From positions 62,001-126,000 of the forward strand of contig NZ_BBQT01000006.1 of assembly GCF_001570625.1 (NCBI RefSeq): a stretch of DNA of 64,000 nt, in the 5' to 3' direction. Positions 17,684-26,374 of this stretch are shown one piece after another. The notes under the pieces were generated by a model. The model was not told the DNA's origin and made no database searches. It saw nothing but the letters and a program-made list of their open reading frames with translations. How positions within the stretch are numbered: the first letter of the stretch is position 1; each line of letters starts with the position of its first letter. Source of the stretch: Syntrophomonas wolfei subsp. methylbutyratica (GTDB lineage Bacteria > Bacillota > Syntrophomonadia > Syntrophomonadales > Syntrophomonadaceae). The position numbers and the translations under genes are program-made.

Positions 17684-18292
17684 TCAGGGTACCGCCACCA
17701 GCATTTTCTTGCTTATCCGGGCCGCTCTGGCAGCATCCATATTCTGCATCAATTCAGCCACCGTATCACTTTCCATCTGGCTGAAAATCCCTATTACATC
17801 CTCATCATCCAGGCGGGATAGAATATCAGCCGCTGTTTTGGCCTTCATTTCACTGAAATAGGTAGCCATGTCCTTGTAGGCGGACGATCGGCTTTCCTGC
17901 TTGCTTTTCAAGTCCAGTATTTCACTATTGAGCTGAGCAATCTCCTCTTTAAGATTATCGTCTTCCTGCTCACTAAGTTTGAGCTTTTTCTTTAAATCAG
18001 CCAGGCTCTTTCTGGTTTTTTCCATCTCCTCTGCTTTATCCTCCAGGGTCTGGCTTAATTTCTGGTTCTCCGCCATGGCCCTGTCCTTTTGCTTCAAGAT
18101 TTCTTCATACTGAAGCCGGGAGACCTGTTCCGCGCTCCGGGAGACAAAATCGCCCATGAGAGGCGCATTTTTTAGAAAAGCCGGGGCTGAAAGCAGGTTT
18201 AAATAGAGCAGGAGGTAATAGCCTCCGCCCAGCAACAGCAAAAGTGATAAAAGAATTAATAAAAATTTTATTTTTTTCAATATTCCTGTCAT
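17684..18292 (-). CDS. MotE-like / YlxF flagellar protein (MgtE N-terminal-like domain)
   Basis: 202 aa: one N-terminal membrane segment (about 8-32), a long coiled coil (about 55-135, rich in Lys/Glu/Leu), and a small C-terminal domain (about 140-195, AKTAADILSRLDDEDVIGIFSQME) like the intracellular N domain of MgtE. This layout is that of YlxF in Bacillus and MotE in other bacteria, which lies between fliJ and fliK exactly as here and is a chaperone or stabiliser of motor parts. Function in this organism is inferred. Confidence 0.82.
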   Translation of the reverse strand: MTGILKKIKFLLILLSLLLLLGGGYYLLLYLNLLSAPAFLKNAPLMGDFVSRSAEQVSRLQYEEILKQKDRAMAENQKLSQTLEDKAEEMEKTRKSLADLKKKLKLSEQEDDNLKEEIAQLNSEILDLKSKQESRSSAYKDMATYFSEMKAKTAADILSRLDDEDVIGIFSQMESDTVAELMQNMDAARAARISKKMLVAVP

Positions 18293-18330
18293 AGATTGAA
18301 ATACTCCCGTTTTAATTAATTTTTAGAAAC

Positions 18331-18780
18331 TTAGGCCAGATCCCTGCGAAAATGATTGTTGATGGCTATTTCATCAATAATCTTTTGTTCCTCCTGTTGG
18401 AGTTCCCAAAGGTATTCCTGCCAGGCCCTCTCTTTTAATTTTTCCAGGGTACTGGTTTCCCGCTTTCTTTCCAAGAGCAGAACCCGGGCTTCTTCCACTC
18501 TGGCTTCGGCCTGGGACAAGTTTTGTTCTGCCTGTTCTATCTGCATTACGATTACGGGAACGAATTCTCTTTTAAGCAACAGGGCTTGATACTCTTGAGC
18601 TTTGCAGCTGTCCTGCCTTATTTCTTCTTCCACTGCCAGCAGCCTTCGCTCCCGGTACAGCAATTCCTCCAGCAAGAGCTCACGTTCCTTAAGACGGCTC
18701 TGCATTTCTTCCCAGGCTATTTGTTCCTGGCGGGTGCAAATCTCCAGTTTGGTCTGCAATCTAAAACGAAATGCTTTCAT
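18331..18780 (-). CDS. fliJ: FliJ, export ATPase-associated coiled-coil protein
   Basis: 149 aa, nearly all alpha-helical coiled coil with alternating charge, starting MKAFRFRLQTKLEI as typical FliJ proteins do. It is the stalk of the FliI ATPase ring, resembling the gamma subunit of F-type ATPase, and contacts FlhA. ATG at 18780 follows AGAGGTGAG. It lies 12 bp after fliI. Confidence 0.88.
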   Translation of the reverse strand: MKAFRFRLQTKLEICTRQEQIAWEEMQSRLKERELLLEELLYRERRLLAVEEEIRQDSCKAQEYQALLLKREFVPVIVMQIEQAEQNLSQAEARVEEARVLLLERKRETSTLEKLKERAWQEYLWELQQEEQKIIDEIAINNHFRRDLA

Positions 18781-18792
18781 TACGGCTCACCT

Positions 18793-20121
18793 CTATAGAC
18801 GAACAGCTTCTTCCAGGTCTTCCAAAGTGGTGGTGATATTAGCTTCCTCGTAGATATCCTGTCGAATAAAGCTCCGGCATTTGTCAATCAAAGCCACAGC
18901 CTCATCTATGCGGGGATTGGAACCCTTCTTGTAAGCCCCGATGTCAATGAGGTCCCGGGCTTCTTCATAGGTGGCCAGTATACCCCTGAAGCGGTTGGCG
19001 TTTTTGATATGTTCTGGAGATGCAATATCAATCATAACGCGACTGATGCTCTGCCCCACATCAATAGCCGGGTAGAGATTCATGGCCGCCAGGCTTCGGC
19101 TCAAGGCAATATGTCCATCCAATATTCCTCGTACCGCGTCAGTTATGGGTTCATTCAGGTCATCACCCTCCACCAGCACGGAATACAGTCCGGTAATGGT
19201 TCCCTTTTCTGAAGTACCTGCTCTCTCCAAGAGTTTAGGCAGCATGGCAAACACTGAAGGAGTATAGCCCCTGGTAGCCGGCGGCTCACCAATGGCCAGG
19301 CCAACTTCACGCTGAGCCAGGGCAAAACGGGTTACGGAATCCATCAAGAACAGCACATCTTTGCCCTGGTCACGGAAGTATTCGGCAATACTGGTAGCGA
19401 CAAAAGCACCTTTTAATCTAACCAGGGCCGGCTGATCCGATGTTGCTACTACTACTACGGATTTTGCCAGACCTTCTTCCCCCAGGTCCCGCTCCAGAAA
19501 CTCCCGGACTTCACGCCCCCGCTCTCCAATAAGGGCAATAACATTGATATCGGCGTCCGTATTGCGGGCAATCATCCCAATCAAGGTACTCTTCCCCACT
19601 CCACTGCCTGCCAGTATCCCCATTCTCTGGCCTTTGCCTATACTAACCAAACCATCGATGGCTTTTATCCCCACCTGCAAAACTTCAGTAATACGTTTTC
19701 TTTTCAAGGGACTGGGGGGTTGGTTGATTACCGGGTAGGTAGTCTCGGACTTTATCCTGCCTCTGTCGTCAATCGGTTCACCCAATCCATTAAGAACCCG
19801 GCCCACCAGTTCCATTCCCACTTGAACCCTCAGAGTAGCTCCGCTGGCCAGCAATTCGCTGCCCGGGCCAATACCTTCCAAATTGCCCAGAGGCATGAGC
19901 AGTATCTTCTTATCTTTGAAACCAACTACTTCCGCCGGAACCAGCTGGCGATCGGAATAATTGGTTTGTAAAAAGCAGAGTTCCCCCATTCTTACCCGGG
20001 GGCCGGCAGCTTCAATGGTCAGGCCGATAGCCTGGGATATCCGGCCTTTAAGCTGGCAGGTGGTGGTTTTGTCCAGTACATCCAAGTATTTTTCCAACGG
20101 AAGAGCAGGCGCTTTATTCAT
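18793..20121 (-). CDS. fliI: FliI, flagellum-specific export ATPase
   Basis: F1-beta-like ATPase of 442 aa that powers substrate unloading at the export gate. Walker A is GSGVGKS at about 172-178; the Walker B region LFLMDSVTRFA and the family stretch ALIGERGREVREF follow. I chose ATG 20121 (MNKAPALPLEKY), which overlaps the fliH stop as ATGA; an in-frame start 96 bp further up lies inside fliH and is not needed. fliH and fliJ flank it. Confidence 0.96.
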   Translation of the reverse strand: MNKAPALPLEKYLDVLDKTTTCQLKGRISQAIGLTIEAAGPRVRMGELCFLQTNYSDRQLVPAEVVGFKDKKILLMPLGNLEGIGPGSELLASGATLRVQVGMELVGRVLNGLGEPIDDRGRIKSETTYPVINQPPSPLKRKRITEVLQVGIKAIDGLVSIGKGQRMGILAGSGVGKSTLIGMIARNTDADINVIALIGERGREVREFLERDLGEEGLAKSVVVVATSDQPALVRLKGAFVATSIAEYFRDQGKDVLFLMDSVTRFALAQREVGLAIGEPPATRGYTPSVFAMLPKLLERAGTSEKGTITGLYSVLVEGDDLNEPITDAVRGILDGHIALSRSLAAMNLYPAIDVGQSISRVMIDIASPEHIKNANRFRGILATYEEARDLIDIGAYKKGSNPRIDEAVALIDKCRSFIRQDIYEEANITTTLEDLEEAVRL

Positions 20122-20956
20122 CGGGAGCCACTTCCTGAATGGCTTTTTCCACGCTGGCAATCCTGGTTTCCAGGCGGGCATCGACTGATCCGGCATCGCT
20201 CTCCAGGATACATCCACCTGCTTGTATACGTTTATCGGGTGTGACCTTTAACGGGATTTCATTACTTCCAATATCGGTAAAAGATTCGCTTTGCATTACC
20301 TCCAATACCTTATCTACTTCCAGGGGATTGACATAGGCGGTTACGTTTTGGGGGTTGTCCAGGTAGTTGAGGCCTTCCCGGAGAATATTGATAATCACCC
20401 GGGGGTTGGTTTCCAGTTCGCCTCCAATTACCTTCCTGGCTACTGCCATAACCAGGCGCACCATATCGGCTTCACTGGAATTCATTATCTGAATCTTGCT
20501 TTGCCGGGCTTCCTCCAGTATCCTCTGGCTTTCTTGCATTGCTGACAAGCGATCGGCTTCAATTTCCTCCTGGGCTTTTTTGAGACCGCTTTCATATCCT
20601 TCTTTTCGCTTGCTATCCCAAAGTTCTTCAGCCTCTTCCAGGGCCTGTTGCCGGATTACTTCAGCCTCTTCCAGGGCTTCGGCTACTATTGTTCTGGCTT
20701 CCTCCCGGACATTTTCCAGCAATCCCCTGACTATCTTTTCATTTTCGTCAACTATTCTTTCAGCCTCCAACTGCAGTTCTTTCAATTCCAGCTGTTTTAA
20801 GGCTATGTCATTGCTCAGTAAATCTTCCTCACTGAATTCTTCCGCTGCCTCTGGTTTTTCCGCCTCTGCCTGCTTTTTTAATTCATAGATGGCAGTAAGA
20901 TCTATTACCTTGGGCTGAAATAAGAGCATATTCGAACCCTTAATTACTTTAGACAA
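20114..20956 (-). CDS. fliH: FliH, export ATPase regulator
   Basis: 280 aa. The first about 150 residues are strongly charged and helical (Glu-rich coiled coil). The C-terminal FliH/YscL domain is at about 160-275 (MVRLVMAVARKVIGGELETNP, KVTPDKRIQAGGCILES). It binds FliI and anchors it to the C-ring through FliM/FliN. The start is TTG at 20956 after GGAGGAGATGAGG, overlapping the fliG stop by 8 bp. Confidence 0.93.
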   Translation of the reverse strand: MSKVIKGSNMLLFQPKVIDLTAIYELKKQAEAEKPEAAEEFSEEDLLSNDIALKQLELKELQLEAERIVDENEKIVRGLLENVREEARTIVAEALEEAEVIRQQALEEAEELWDSKRKEGYESGLKKAQEEIEADRLSAMQESQRILEEARQSKIQIMNSSEADMVRLVMAVARKVIGGELETNPRVIINILREGLNYLDNPQNVTAYVNPLEVDKVLEVMQSESFTDIGSNEIPLKVTPDKRIQAGGCILESDAGSVDARLETRIASVEKAIQEVAPDE

Positions 20957-21959
20957 TTACCTCATCTCCTCCGCCTCGGGCTACCACTATCTCACCAGAT
21001 TCCTCCAAACGGCGAATAATATTAACTATACGCTGCTGAGCTTCCTCCACATCCCGCAATCTTACCGGTCCCATGAATTCAATATCTTCACGCAGCATAT
21101 CCGAGGCCCGAATGGACATATTGTGGTAAATCTTCTCGGATACCTCGTTGCTGGCACCCTTTAAGGCCAGGGCCAAATCCTGGGATTCCACTTCGCGCAA
21201 GACTCTTTGCACCGAACGATCGTCTATCATGACAATATCCTCGAATACAAACATCAGTTTCTTGATTTCTTCTGCCAACTCGGGATCCTGCACCTCCAGG
21301 GTTTCCATAATAGTCTTTTCCGTACTTCGATCTACTCGATTTATAATCTCCACCACTGCCTTGACGCCACCGGCAGCAGTCAATTCCTGTGGCGCTATGG
21401 AAGACAGCTTGCGTTCCAGAATCCTTTCCACTTCTTTGATTATTTCGGGTGAAGTGGTATCCATTATGGCTATCCTCTTGGCTACTTCCGCTTGTCTTTC
21501 CGGAGCCAGAGCTCCTAAAATAACAGCGGCCTTTTCCGCATCCAGATAAGCCAATATCAAGGCTATGGTCTGCGGGTGTTCGGACTGAATAAAGTTCAAT
21601 AAATGGGAGGGTTCTGTCTTGCGAATAAAATCAAAAGGACGAACCTGCAAAGAAGAGGATATCCTCCCGATAATCTCCATGGTCTTTTCCAGGCCGTAAG
21701 CCTTTTCCAGTACTTCCTTGGCATAGTCTATTCCTCCCTGACCAATGAACTGGCTGGCCAGGCACATTTCATAGAACTCGCGGAATATTTCATCCATTTT
21801 CTCCGTAGGCACTTTACGAACATTGGCTATTTCCAGGGTTAACTGTTCGATATCTTCTTCATTCATATGCTGGAACAGCTTAGCTGACTTCTCCGGACCC
21901 AGAAATATTAAAAAGTTTGCCGCTTTTTGCTTACCGCTTAGACTAGTCTTAACTGCCAG
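20949..21959 (-). CDS. fliG: FliG, flagellar motor switch protein, probable CTG start
   Basis: Rotor protein that contacts the stator; 336 aa in this model (331-338 is usual). The first ATG in frame is at 21866, but the family N-terminus (TSLSGKQKAANFLIFLGPEKSAKLFQHM) lies upstream of it in the same frame, back to the fliF stop. The only plausible start in that stretch is CTG at 21959, six nt after GAGGTGG. ARM-M and ARM-C regions with HPQTIALILAYL and MFVFEDIVMIDDRSVQRVL are intact, as is the charged torque helix region near the C-terminus. It is between fliF and fliH as expected. Confidence 0.93.
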   Translation of the reverse strand: MAVKTSLSGKQKAANFLIFLGPEKSAKLFQHMNEEDIEQLTLEIANVRKVPTEKMDEIFREFYEMCLASQFIGQGGIDYAKEVLEKAYGLEKTMEIIGRISSSLQVRPFDFIRKTEPSHLLNFIQSEHPQTIALILAYLDAEKAAVILGALAPERQAEVAKRIAIMDTTSPEIIKEVERILERKLSSIAPQELTAAGGVKAVVEIINRVDRSTEKTIMETLEVQDPELAEEIKKLMFVFEDIVMIDDRSVQRVLREVESQDLALALKGASNEVSEKIYHNMSIRASDMLREDIEFMGPVRLRDVEEAQQRIVNIIRRLEESGEIVVARGGGDEVIV

Positions 21960-21971
21960 TTGTGACCACCT

Positions 21972-23597
21972 CTATTCTTCTGCCAGCCAGGTTTTGAGTA
22001 CCTGGGCCGCGGTTTCCGGATTTTCATTAATAATTCGATCAATCTCTTCCCTTATCTTTCTTCTTTCTTTTTCTTCCGGACTCAAGCCGGTATCTATCAA
22101 GTCTTCCACCCTTATTTCCTCTTGTATCAGCGTATCAATACCAGCCTCTTCTTCTGCTTCTTGCTCAGCCCGCCTTCTCTCTCGGCGCTGCATCAACCAC
22201 CAGGCCAGGAGAATTATGAGGACGACAAGAAACGCTAATAACCACGGGGTAAGAGGGGAGCGCATTATTTGATCCATTGTTCCCCCGGGAGCTTCCGCCT
22301 GGGGTTCGGTATAAAAATCAACAAAAGCCACTGATATGTTATCTTCCAGGCGAACACTCTCGTCTTTCCGGTTTTCCCTCAGACCACAAGCAGTGGCTAC
22401 TATATTGCGGATGGTAGCTATTTTTTCTTCTTCTGTTTCACCCAATTTCAAGGGCTCGGTTGCTTTACTGTTGACCAGTACCGCAACTGTCAAATAGTCG
22501 TATTTGACATCCCCCTGGGCAACTTTGGTTACTTTCTCGGTCTTGTTTATTTCATAATTCCTAATCTTGCTGCTCTTGTCATAGGTAGACACTCCCTCGG
22601 CAGCGTCAACTTCCTGGTATTGAGGAATATTGGTGTCGGTTCCGGGTACACCTACAACGGGCTGGGTGGTATCGGTTCCGGATTCCTTTTTAATCTCTTC
22701 GCTCCTTACGAAAGGACCCGCATCATCATGGGAATAGAGCTCATCTTTCTGCTCTTTATTATCAAAATCCAATTCCGCATTAACCCGGACAACCGAATTG
22801 TTTTGGCCCAGGCTCTTATCCAGCATACTCTGTATGGCATCCTGTTTTTCCTTTTCGTACTGCCTCTTCATAGCCATCTGCCATTTTACCGTCTCACTGA
22901 TATCACCATCCGCGGTGGGCAGGTTTTCCGATACCAGGTTCCCGTGCTGGTCAACAATTACTACATTTTCAGGAGTTAGCTTATCCACACTGTTGGCTAC
23001 CAGGTTAATTATTCCCTGAATCTCCTTGGGAGTAAGTTTCTCTTCCTCTCTGGTATTAACTACTACCGAAGCCTTGGGCAACTCTTCATTATCGGAAAAC
23101 AGCGTTGGCTCAGGCAAAGCCAGATTGACTTTGGCTGCTTTCACTTTATCCAGGCTTTGTATGCTGCGGGCCAATTCTCCCTGCAAAGCTACCTGGTATT
23201 TAACTTTTTTATCGGTTTGGGTTTCCCCGAATTTACTTTCCTGAAATAATTCAAAACCTGTCTCCCCCCGGGGAAGGTTTTCGCTGGCCAAAGTAAGGCG
23301 GGTTTTATCCTTTAAAGCAGGAGGAACCAGTATGGTGGTGCCACTGTCTTCCAGTTTATATGGCACTTTATCTTCATCCAGCCTAGCCATTATCTGAGAA
23401 GCATCCTTCTTATCCAATTCGGTATATAGTACTTCATAAGCTGTACCCTGGGAACTACTAATCACCAGAAATACCACCGCCGCCAGGATGAGTAATAACC
23501 CTCCACCAGCAAGAACCTTCTGATTCAGGCTCATGTTCTGCCAGAAGCTGTTTACTCGCCCAGCTGTTTCTTTGAGCTTTTCTACAAAACTTTCCAT
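21972..23597 (-). CDS. fliF: FliF, MS-ring protein
   Basis: 541 aa from ATG 23597, chosen because GGGGAG is 7 nt upstream. Two membrane segments (about 24-46 and 445-465) flank the periplasmic YscJ/FliF domain (SQIMARLDEDKVPYKL, VKAAKVNLALPEP) and the second ring-building domain. The C-terminal cytoplasmic tail (about 505-541, IRENEEIDRIINENPETAAQVLKTWL-like) binds FliG. First large scaffold of the basal body; fliE lies 22 bp upstream. Confidence 0.96.
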   Translation of the reverse strand: MESFVEKLKETAGRVNSFWQNMSLNQKVLAGGGLLLILAAVVFLVISSSQGTAYEVLYTELDKKDASQIMARLDEDKVPYKLEDSGTTILVPPALKDKTRLTLASENLPRGETGFELFQESKFGETQTDKKVKYQVALQGELARSIQSLDKVKAAKVNLALPEPTLFSDNEELPKASVVVNTREEEKLTPKEIQGIINLVANSVDKLTPENVVIVDQHGNLVSENLPTADGDISETVKWQMAMKRQYEKEKQDAIQSMLDKSLGQNNSVVRVNAELDFDNKEQKDELYSHDDAGPFVRSEEIKKESGTDTTQPVVGVPGTDTNIPQYQEVDAAEGVSTYDKSSKIRNYEINKTEKVTKVAQGDVKYDYLTVAVLVNSKATEPLKLGETEEEKIATIRNIVATACGLRENRKDESVRLEDNISVAFVDFYTEPQAEAPGGTMDQIMRSPLTPWLLAFLVVLIILLAWWLMQRRERRRAEQEAEEEAGIDTLIQEEIRVEDLIDTGLSPEEKERRKIREEIDRIINENPETAAQVLKTWLAEE

Positions 23598-23618
23598 AAT
23601 CCAACTCCCCAACAGCAG

Positions 23619-23927
23619 CTACATCTGCATACGCATTAATTCCTGATAAGCCTCCATCAGCTTGTTCCTTACTTCTACCGTCAATTGCAAGGCCAGATTA
23701 GCTTTCTCATAGGCCAGAATGGTATTATGCAGGTAGCTCTCGTCACCCAGGGCCAGTTTTTCCGCACTTGATGCCGCTTCTTTTTGCAGCTCATCCACCT
23801 CCTGCAGAGCTTCCTTCAGATAGTTAAAAAAACCAGTTTCTTTACTTCCCACTGAATTTTGCACTGCTGGGGGTTGGCCCAGGTTAATACCTGTCAGCGG
23901 AATGTTATCCAGGGCACCCAACTTCAT
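23619..23927 (-). CDS. fliE: FliE, hook-basal body adaptor
   Basis: 102 aa with the FliE core FFNYLKEALQEVDELQKEA and the C-terminal NTILAYEKANLALQLTVEVRNKLMEAYQEL-type helix ending in RMQM. It joins the MS ring to the rod. ATG at 23927, 11 bp after flgC. Length and order are normal. Confidence 0.94.
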   Translation of the reverse strand: MKLGALDNIPLTGINLGQPPAVQNSVGSKETGFFNYLKEALQEVDELQKEAASSAEKLALGDESYLHNTILAYEKANLALQLTVEVRNKLMEAYQELMRMQM

Positions 23928-23938
23928 TTAGCATCCCC

Positions 23939-24412
23939 CTATCTTCCAATATCCAAAGCTCTCATGGCCATACTCTTGGCAGCTTCTATCACCTGCGCAT
24001 TAGCCTCATAGGCCCGGGCAGCAGATATCATATTTATCATCTCTTCAACAATATTAACATTAGGATAGTTTACATAACCTTCATTATCCGCTTCCGGATG
24101 CGATGGATCATAAACCCGGCGGTAAGGTGCTTCGTTTTCATTTATCTCCCGGATCTGCTTGACTCTTACCCCTGAATTAGCAGCATTGAAGGCCTGGCTC
24201 TTTTCTTCTAGAAGCTTCTGAAAACGTTTTTTAGGAACTGTGGCATTACGGGCTTCAAAGACCACCACCTGCCGGCGATAGGGACCGGGTCGATTGTCCA
24301 CCCGGGTGGTTTCCACATTGGCCATATTACTGGCTATGGTATCCATGCGCAAGCGTTGAGCCGTAAGGCCTGACGCACTGATATCTATACTATTCAAGAA
24401 TCCCAATATCAA
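23939..24412 (-). CDS. flgC: FlgC, proximal rod protein
   Basis: 157 aa. N-terminal rod motif SIDISASGLTAQRLRMDTIASNMANVETTR and C-terminal motif NVVEEMINMISAARAYEANAQ-type are both visible, split as here into residues 8-38 and 120-145. The start is TTG at 24412 or the TTG two codons later, after AAGGGGG. Contiguous with flgB. Confidence 0.95.
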   Translation of the reverse strand: MILGFLNSIDISASGLTAQRLRMDTIASNMANVETTRVDNRPGPYRRQVVVFEARNATVPKKRFQKLLEEKSQAFNAANSGVRVKQIREINENEAPYRRVYDPSHPEADNEGYVNYPNVNIVEEMINMISAARAYEANAQVIEAAKSMAMRALDIGR

Positions 24413-24829
24413 CTACCCCCTTCCGGTAATAGCCATGCGCAACAAACGAATCTCGTTGCTCATACTCCGGCTGACTGCGTCATAATTAATGCTGTTCTTT
24501 TTCATTTTGGCCATCTCATTATCAATATCCACATTGTTCTCGTCATTGCGAAAAGTAAGATCCTCCAGAACCCGGACCTCGGGCTCCAAATCCGGGATAC
24601 TCCCTTCCATTTGGATATGCCGGGAATTGGTTAGATTTAGCCCTAGCTGAACGGTAGTTCCTTCCAGGGCCTTTTTCATTTTCTCCTCAAAAATAACTTC
24701 TCTTCTTTTAAATCCAGGAGTATCAACATTGGCAATATTGTCAGCGATAACATCGTTGCGCAAAGTGCCAACATCCATAGCTTGGTTAAGCAAAATATGC
24801 GTCTTCGATTCCAGAATCTTTTCCAGCAT
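24413..24829 (-). CDS. flgB: FlgB, proximal rod protein
   Basis: 138 aa; rod motif LNQAMDVGTLRNDVIADNIANVDTPGF is at about 13-40 and the C-terminal ISRSMSNEIRLLRMAITGRG-like end is present. ATG 24829 follows GGGGTGAGGG. The frame is open a further 96 bp upstream, but that stretch overlaps the likely leader and lacks a ribosome site. First gene of the flagellar operon, directly behind the codY terminator. Confidence 0.94.
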   Translation of the reverse strand: MLEKILESKTHILLNQAMDVGTLRNDVIADNIANVDTPGFKRREVIFEEKMKKALEGTTVQLGLNLTNSRHIQMEGSIPDLEPEVRVLEDLTFRNDENNVDIDNEMAKMKKNSINYDAVSRSMSNEIRLLRMAITGRG

Positions 24830-24923
24830 ACCCTCACCCCTAACAAAATTTGCCCATCTTCTATAACTTCTACCTAAATACGATATTTCCTTCCCTGTCC
24901 TTGCTATAAATTGCCTATTTAAC

Positions 24924-24952
24924 AAAAAAAACGACTAACCTCACGGTTAGTC
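24924..24952 (-). terminator. Intrinsic terminator after codY
   Basis: Perfect 8-bp stem GACTAACC/GGTTAGTC (24933-24940 and 24945-24952), 4-nt loop, followed on the minus strand by a run of eight T (24931-24924). It separates codY from flgB, so the flagellar operon needs its own promoter or read-through. Confidence 0.88.
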
Positions 24953-24992
24953 CCAGGACTATGGTCTTTTTTTTGACAATTCTCGACATATC

Positions 24993-25781
24993 TTAAGCAT
25001 GATTCCTTAATTCTTCAAACAGGTAGTCATTTAAAACCTTGATATAAGTTCCTTTCATTCCCAATGAACGGGACTCAATTACCCCGGCGCTTTCAAATTT
25101 GCGCAGAGCGCTTACAATCACCGAACGGGTAATTCCCACCTTGTCTGCAATCCGGCTGGCTACCAGCAGCCCCTCTTTTCCCTTGAGCTCGGCAATAATG
25201 TGGTCTATAGCTTCTTTTTCTGAATAGGAGAGGGTAGCCAGGGCAATTTGCACTGAGGCTTTTTTCCGTGCTTCTTCCTCAATCCTTTCGGTTCTGATAC
25301 GCATTATCTCATTGGCCATCACCATGGCGCCATATTCGATTAAAACAATATCTTCTTCCGTAAATTTAACTTTATCTCTCATAAAAATCAGGGTGCCAAT
25401 CCTTCTGGCACCACCAAAAACCGGGGTAATGGACCAGATTCGCGCTGAACAACTGCAGTTGACATTATCCGGGTTAAAAAGGCATTTGCGCCCATCCTTT
25501 AGGATTATGTTGGTTTGGGTTTCGTAAATGTTTAGCAATTCCTGGTTAAAACTCTCCGGAAAACGCTCCGCATGCTTAATCAACTGCTGTATCTCCTGGC
25601 ATATAGCCCCTTCGGTAAAAGCATAACCTCCTATTTGCCCCCTCCTGCCCACAATAAAAACTGTACATTCCAGGTTCCTGCATAGTACATCAGCTATCTC
25701 GAAAAAGTTTACCGGGTGACCCGCAATTTTTTGGAGAATTTTATTGATGGCTCTGGATTTTTCCAATAGACTTTTTGACAT
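24993..25781 (-). CDS. codY: CodY, GTP/branched-chain amino acid-sensing repressor
   Basis: 262 aa from ATG 25781, seven nt after AAGGAGG. The N-terminal GAF domain (about 1-155) binds isoleucine/valine and the C-terminal winged helix (about 180-255) binds DNA; the recognition region ASRIADKVGITRSVIVSALRKFESAGVIESRSLG matches CodY closely. The invariant GTP-related stretch lies near the C-terminal domain. Global regulator of nutrient-limited metabolism and, in Bacillus, of motility. It lies behind hslU, but an R repeat and a P tract occupy the roughly 590-bp spacer. Confidence 0.96.
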   Translation of the reverse strand: MSKSLLEKSRAINKILQKIAGHPVNFFEIADVLCRNLECTVFIVGRRGQIGGYAFTEGAICQEIQQLIKHAERFPESFNQELLNIYETQTNIILKDGRKCLFNPDNVNCSCSARIWSITPVFGGARRIGTLIFMRDKVKFTEEDIVLIEYGAMVMANEIMRIRTERIEEEARKKASVQIALATLSYSEKEAIDHIIAELKGKEGLLVASRIADKVGITRSVIVSALRKFESAGVIESRSLGMKGTYIKVLNDYLFEELRNHA

Positions 25782-26374
25782 GCAACAACCTCCTTCAAAT
25801 AGATAATTACAACCCCCATGGCCGGGGGCAGACAACAAGCGATGAAATAAAAGTTAACCGGGCCGCAACCAGCAAAAAAAAGTTAGTGGGCGCTTGAATG
25901 ATTCCGCTGCAAAAAGTAATAATTATGCATTTGCTTGCATAAATATTCCGCTCCAGCGTCCTTAATAGCGACCGAAGGGAGCATCAGTTGTGCCCGACAG
26001 GGCGCTACGCATGGGCAACACCAACGGCTCGACTTGCAACTCAAGGGGTACCGCGCCAATCTCCCGTCCATGGGAGGCAACCTTAATAGTGACACCCGTA
26101 GGGTGGAACACTAGGCGTACCCGAAGGGTGAAGGGTGTAGCATCCATGCTTCGCCAACGCTCGCTTTGCATATTTATGCAACCCTATGCAACAAAAAGGG
26201 GTTTTTGCAGTAGAACCTTGAATATAATAAGATGTAGTTGGGAATACCCCTTCTAGTCATCGTTCTAAAGACCCTTCCGCCCTCCGTCTTCCGTCCTCCG
26301 CTTTCCGTCTTTCGACGACCAACGCCTGACGGCCGATGACTGATAAACCCCTCACTCCTTACTCAAAAATACTC
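25782..26374. other. hslU-codY spacer with R1 repeat and P tract
   Basis: No gene. From the codY side: about 110 bp with an imperfect CCCC/GGGG dyad near 25813-25827, then the complete R1 element with its target duplications (25894-26223), then a CCGTCTTCCG-type tract (26275-26330) and ACGCCTGACG...GACTGATAA, a phrase also present at 40175-40203. I see no clear promoter for codY. Confidence 0.6.
25900..26217. mobile_element. R1: MITE-like element, 318 bp
   Basis: Ends are inverted repeats: GATTCCGCTGCAAAAAG at the left and the complement of GGTTCTACTGCAAAAAC at the right. It is flanked by the direct repeat TTGAAT (25894-25899 and 26218-26223), a 6-bp target duplication. Internally it contains CTATTAAGG-type modules read on the minus strand. 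No transposase inside. The same element occurs at 36274, 37905 and 52421. Confidence 0.88.

Noticed and set aside
25800-25900. CodY autoregulatory box upstream of codY
   Set aside because: No sequence close to AATTTTCWGAAAATT was seen.
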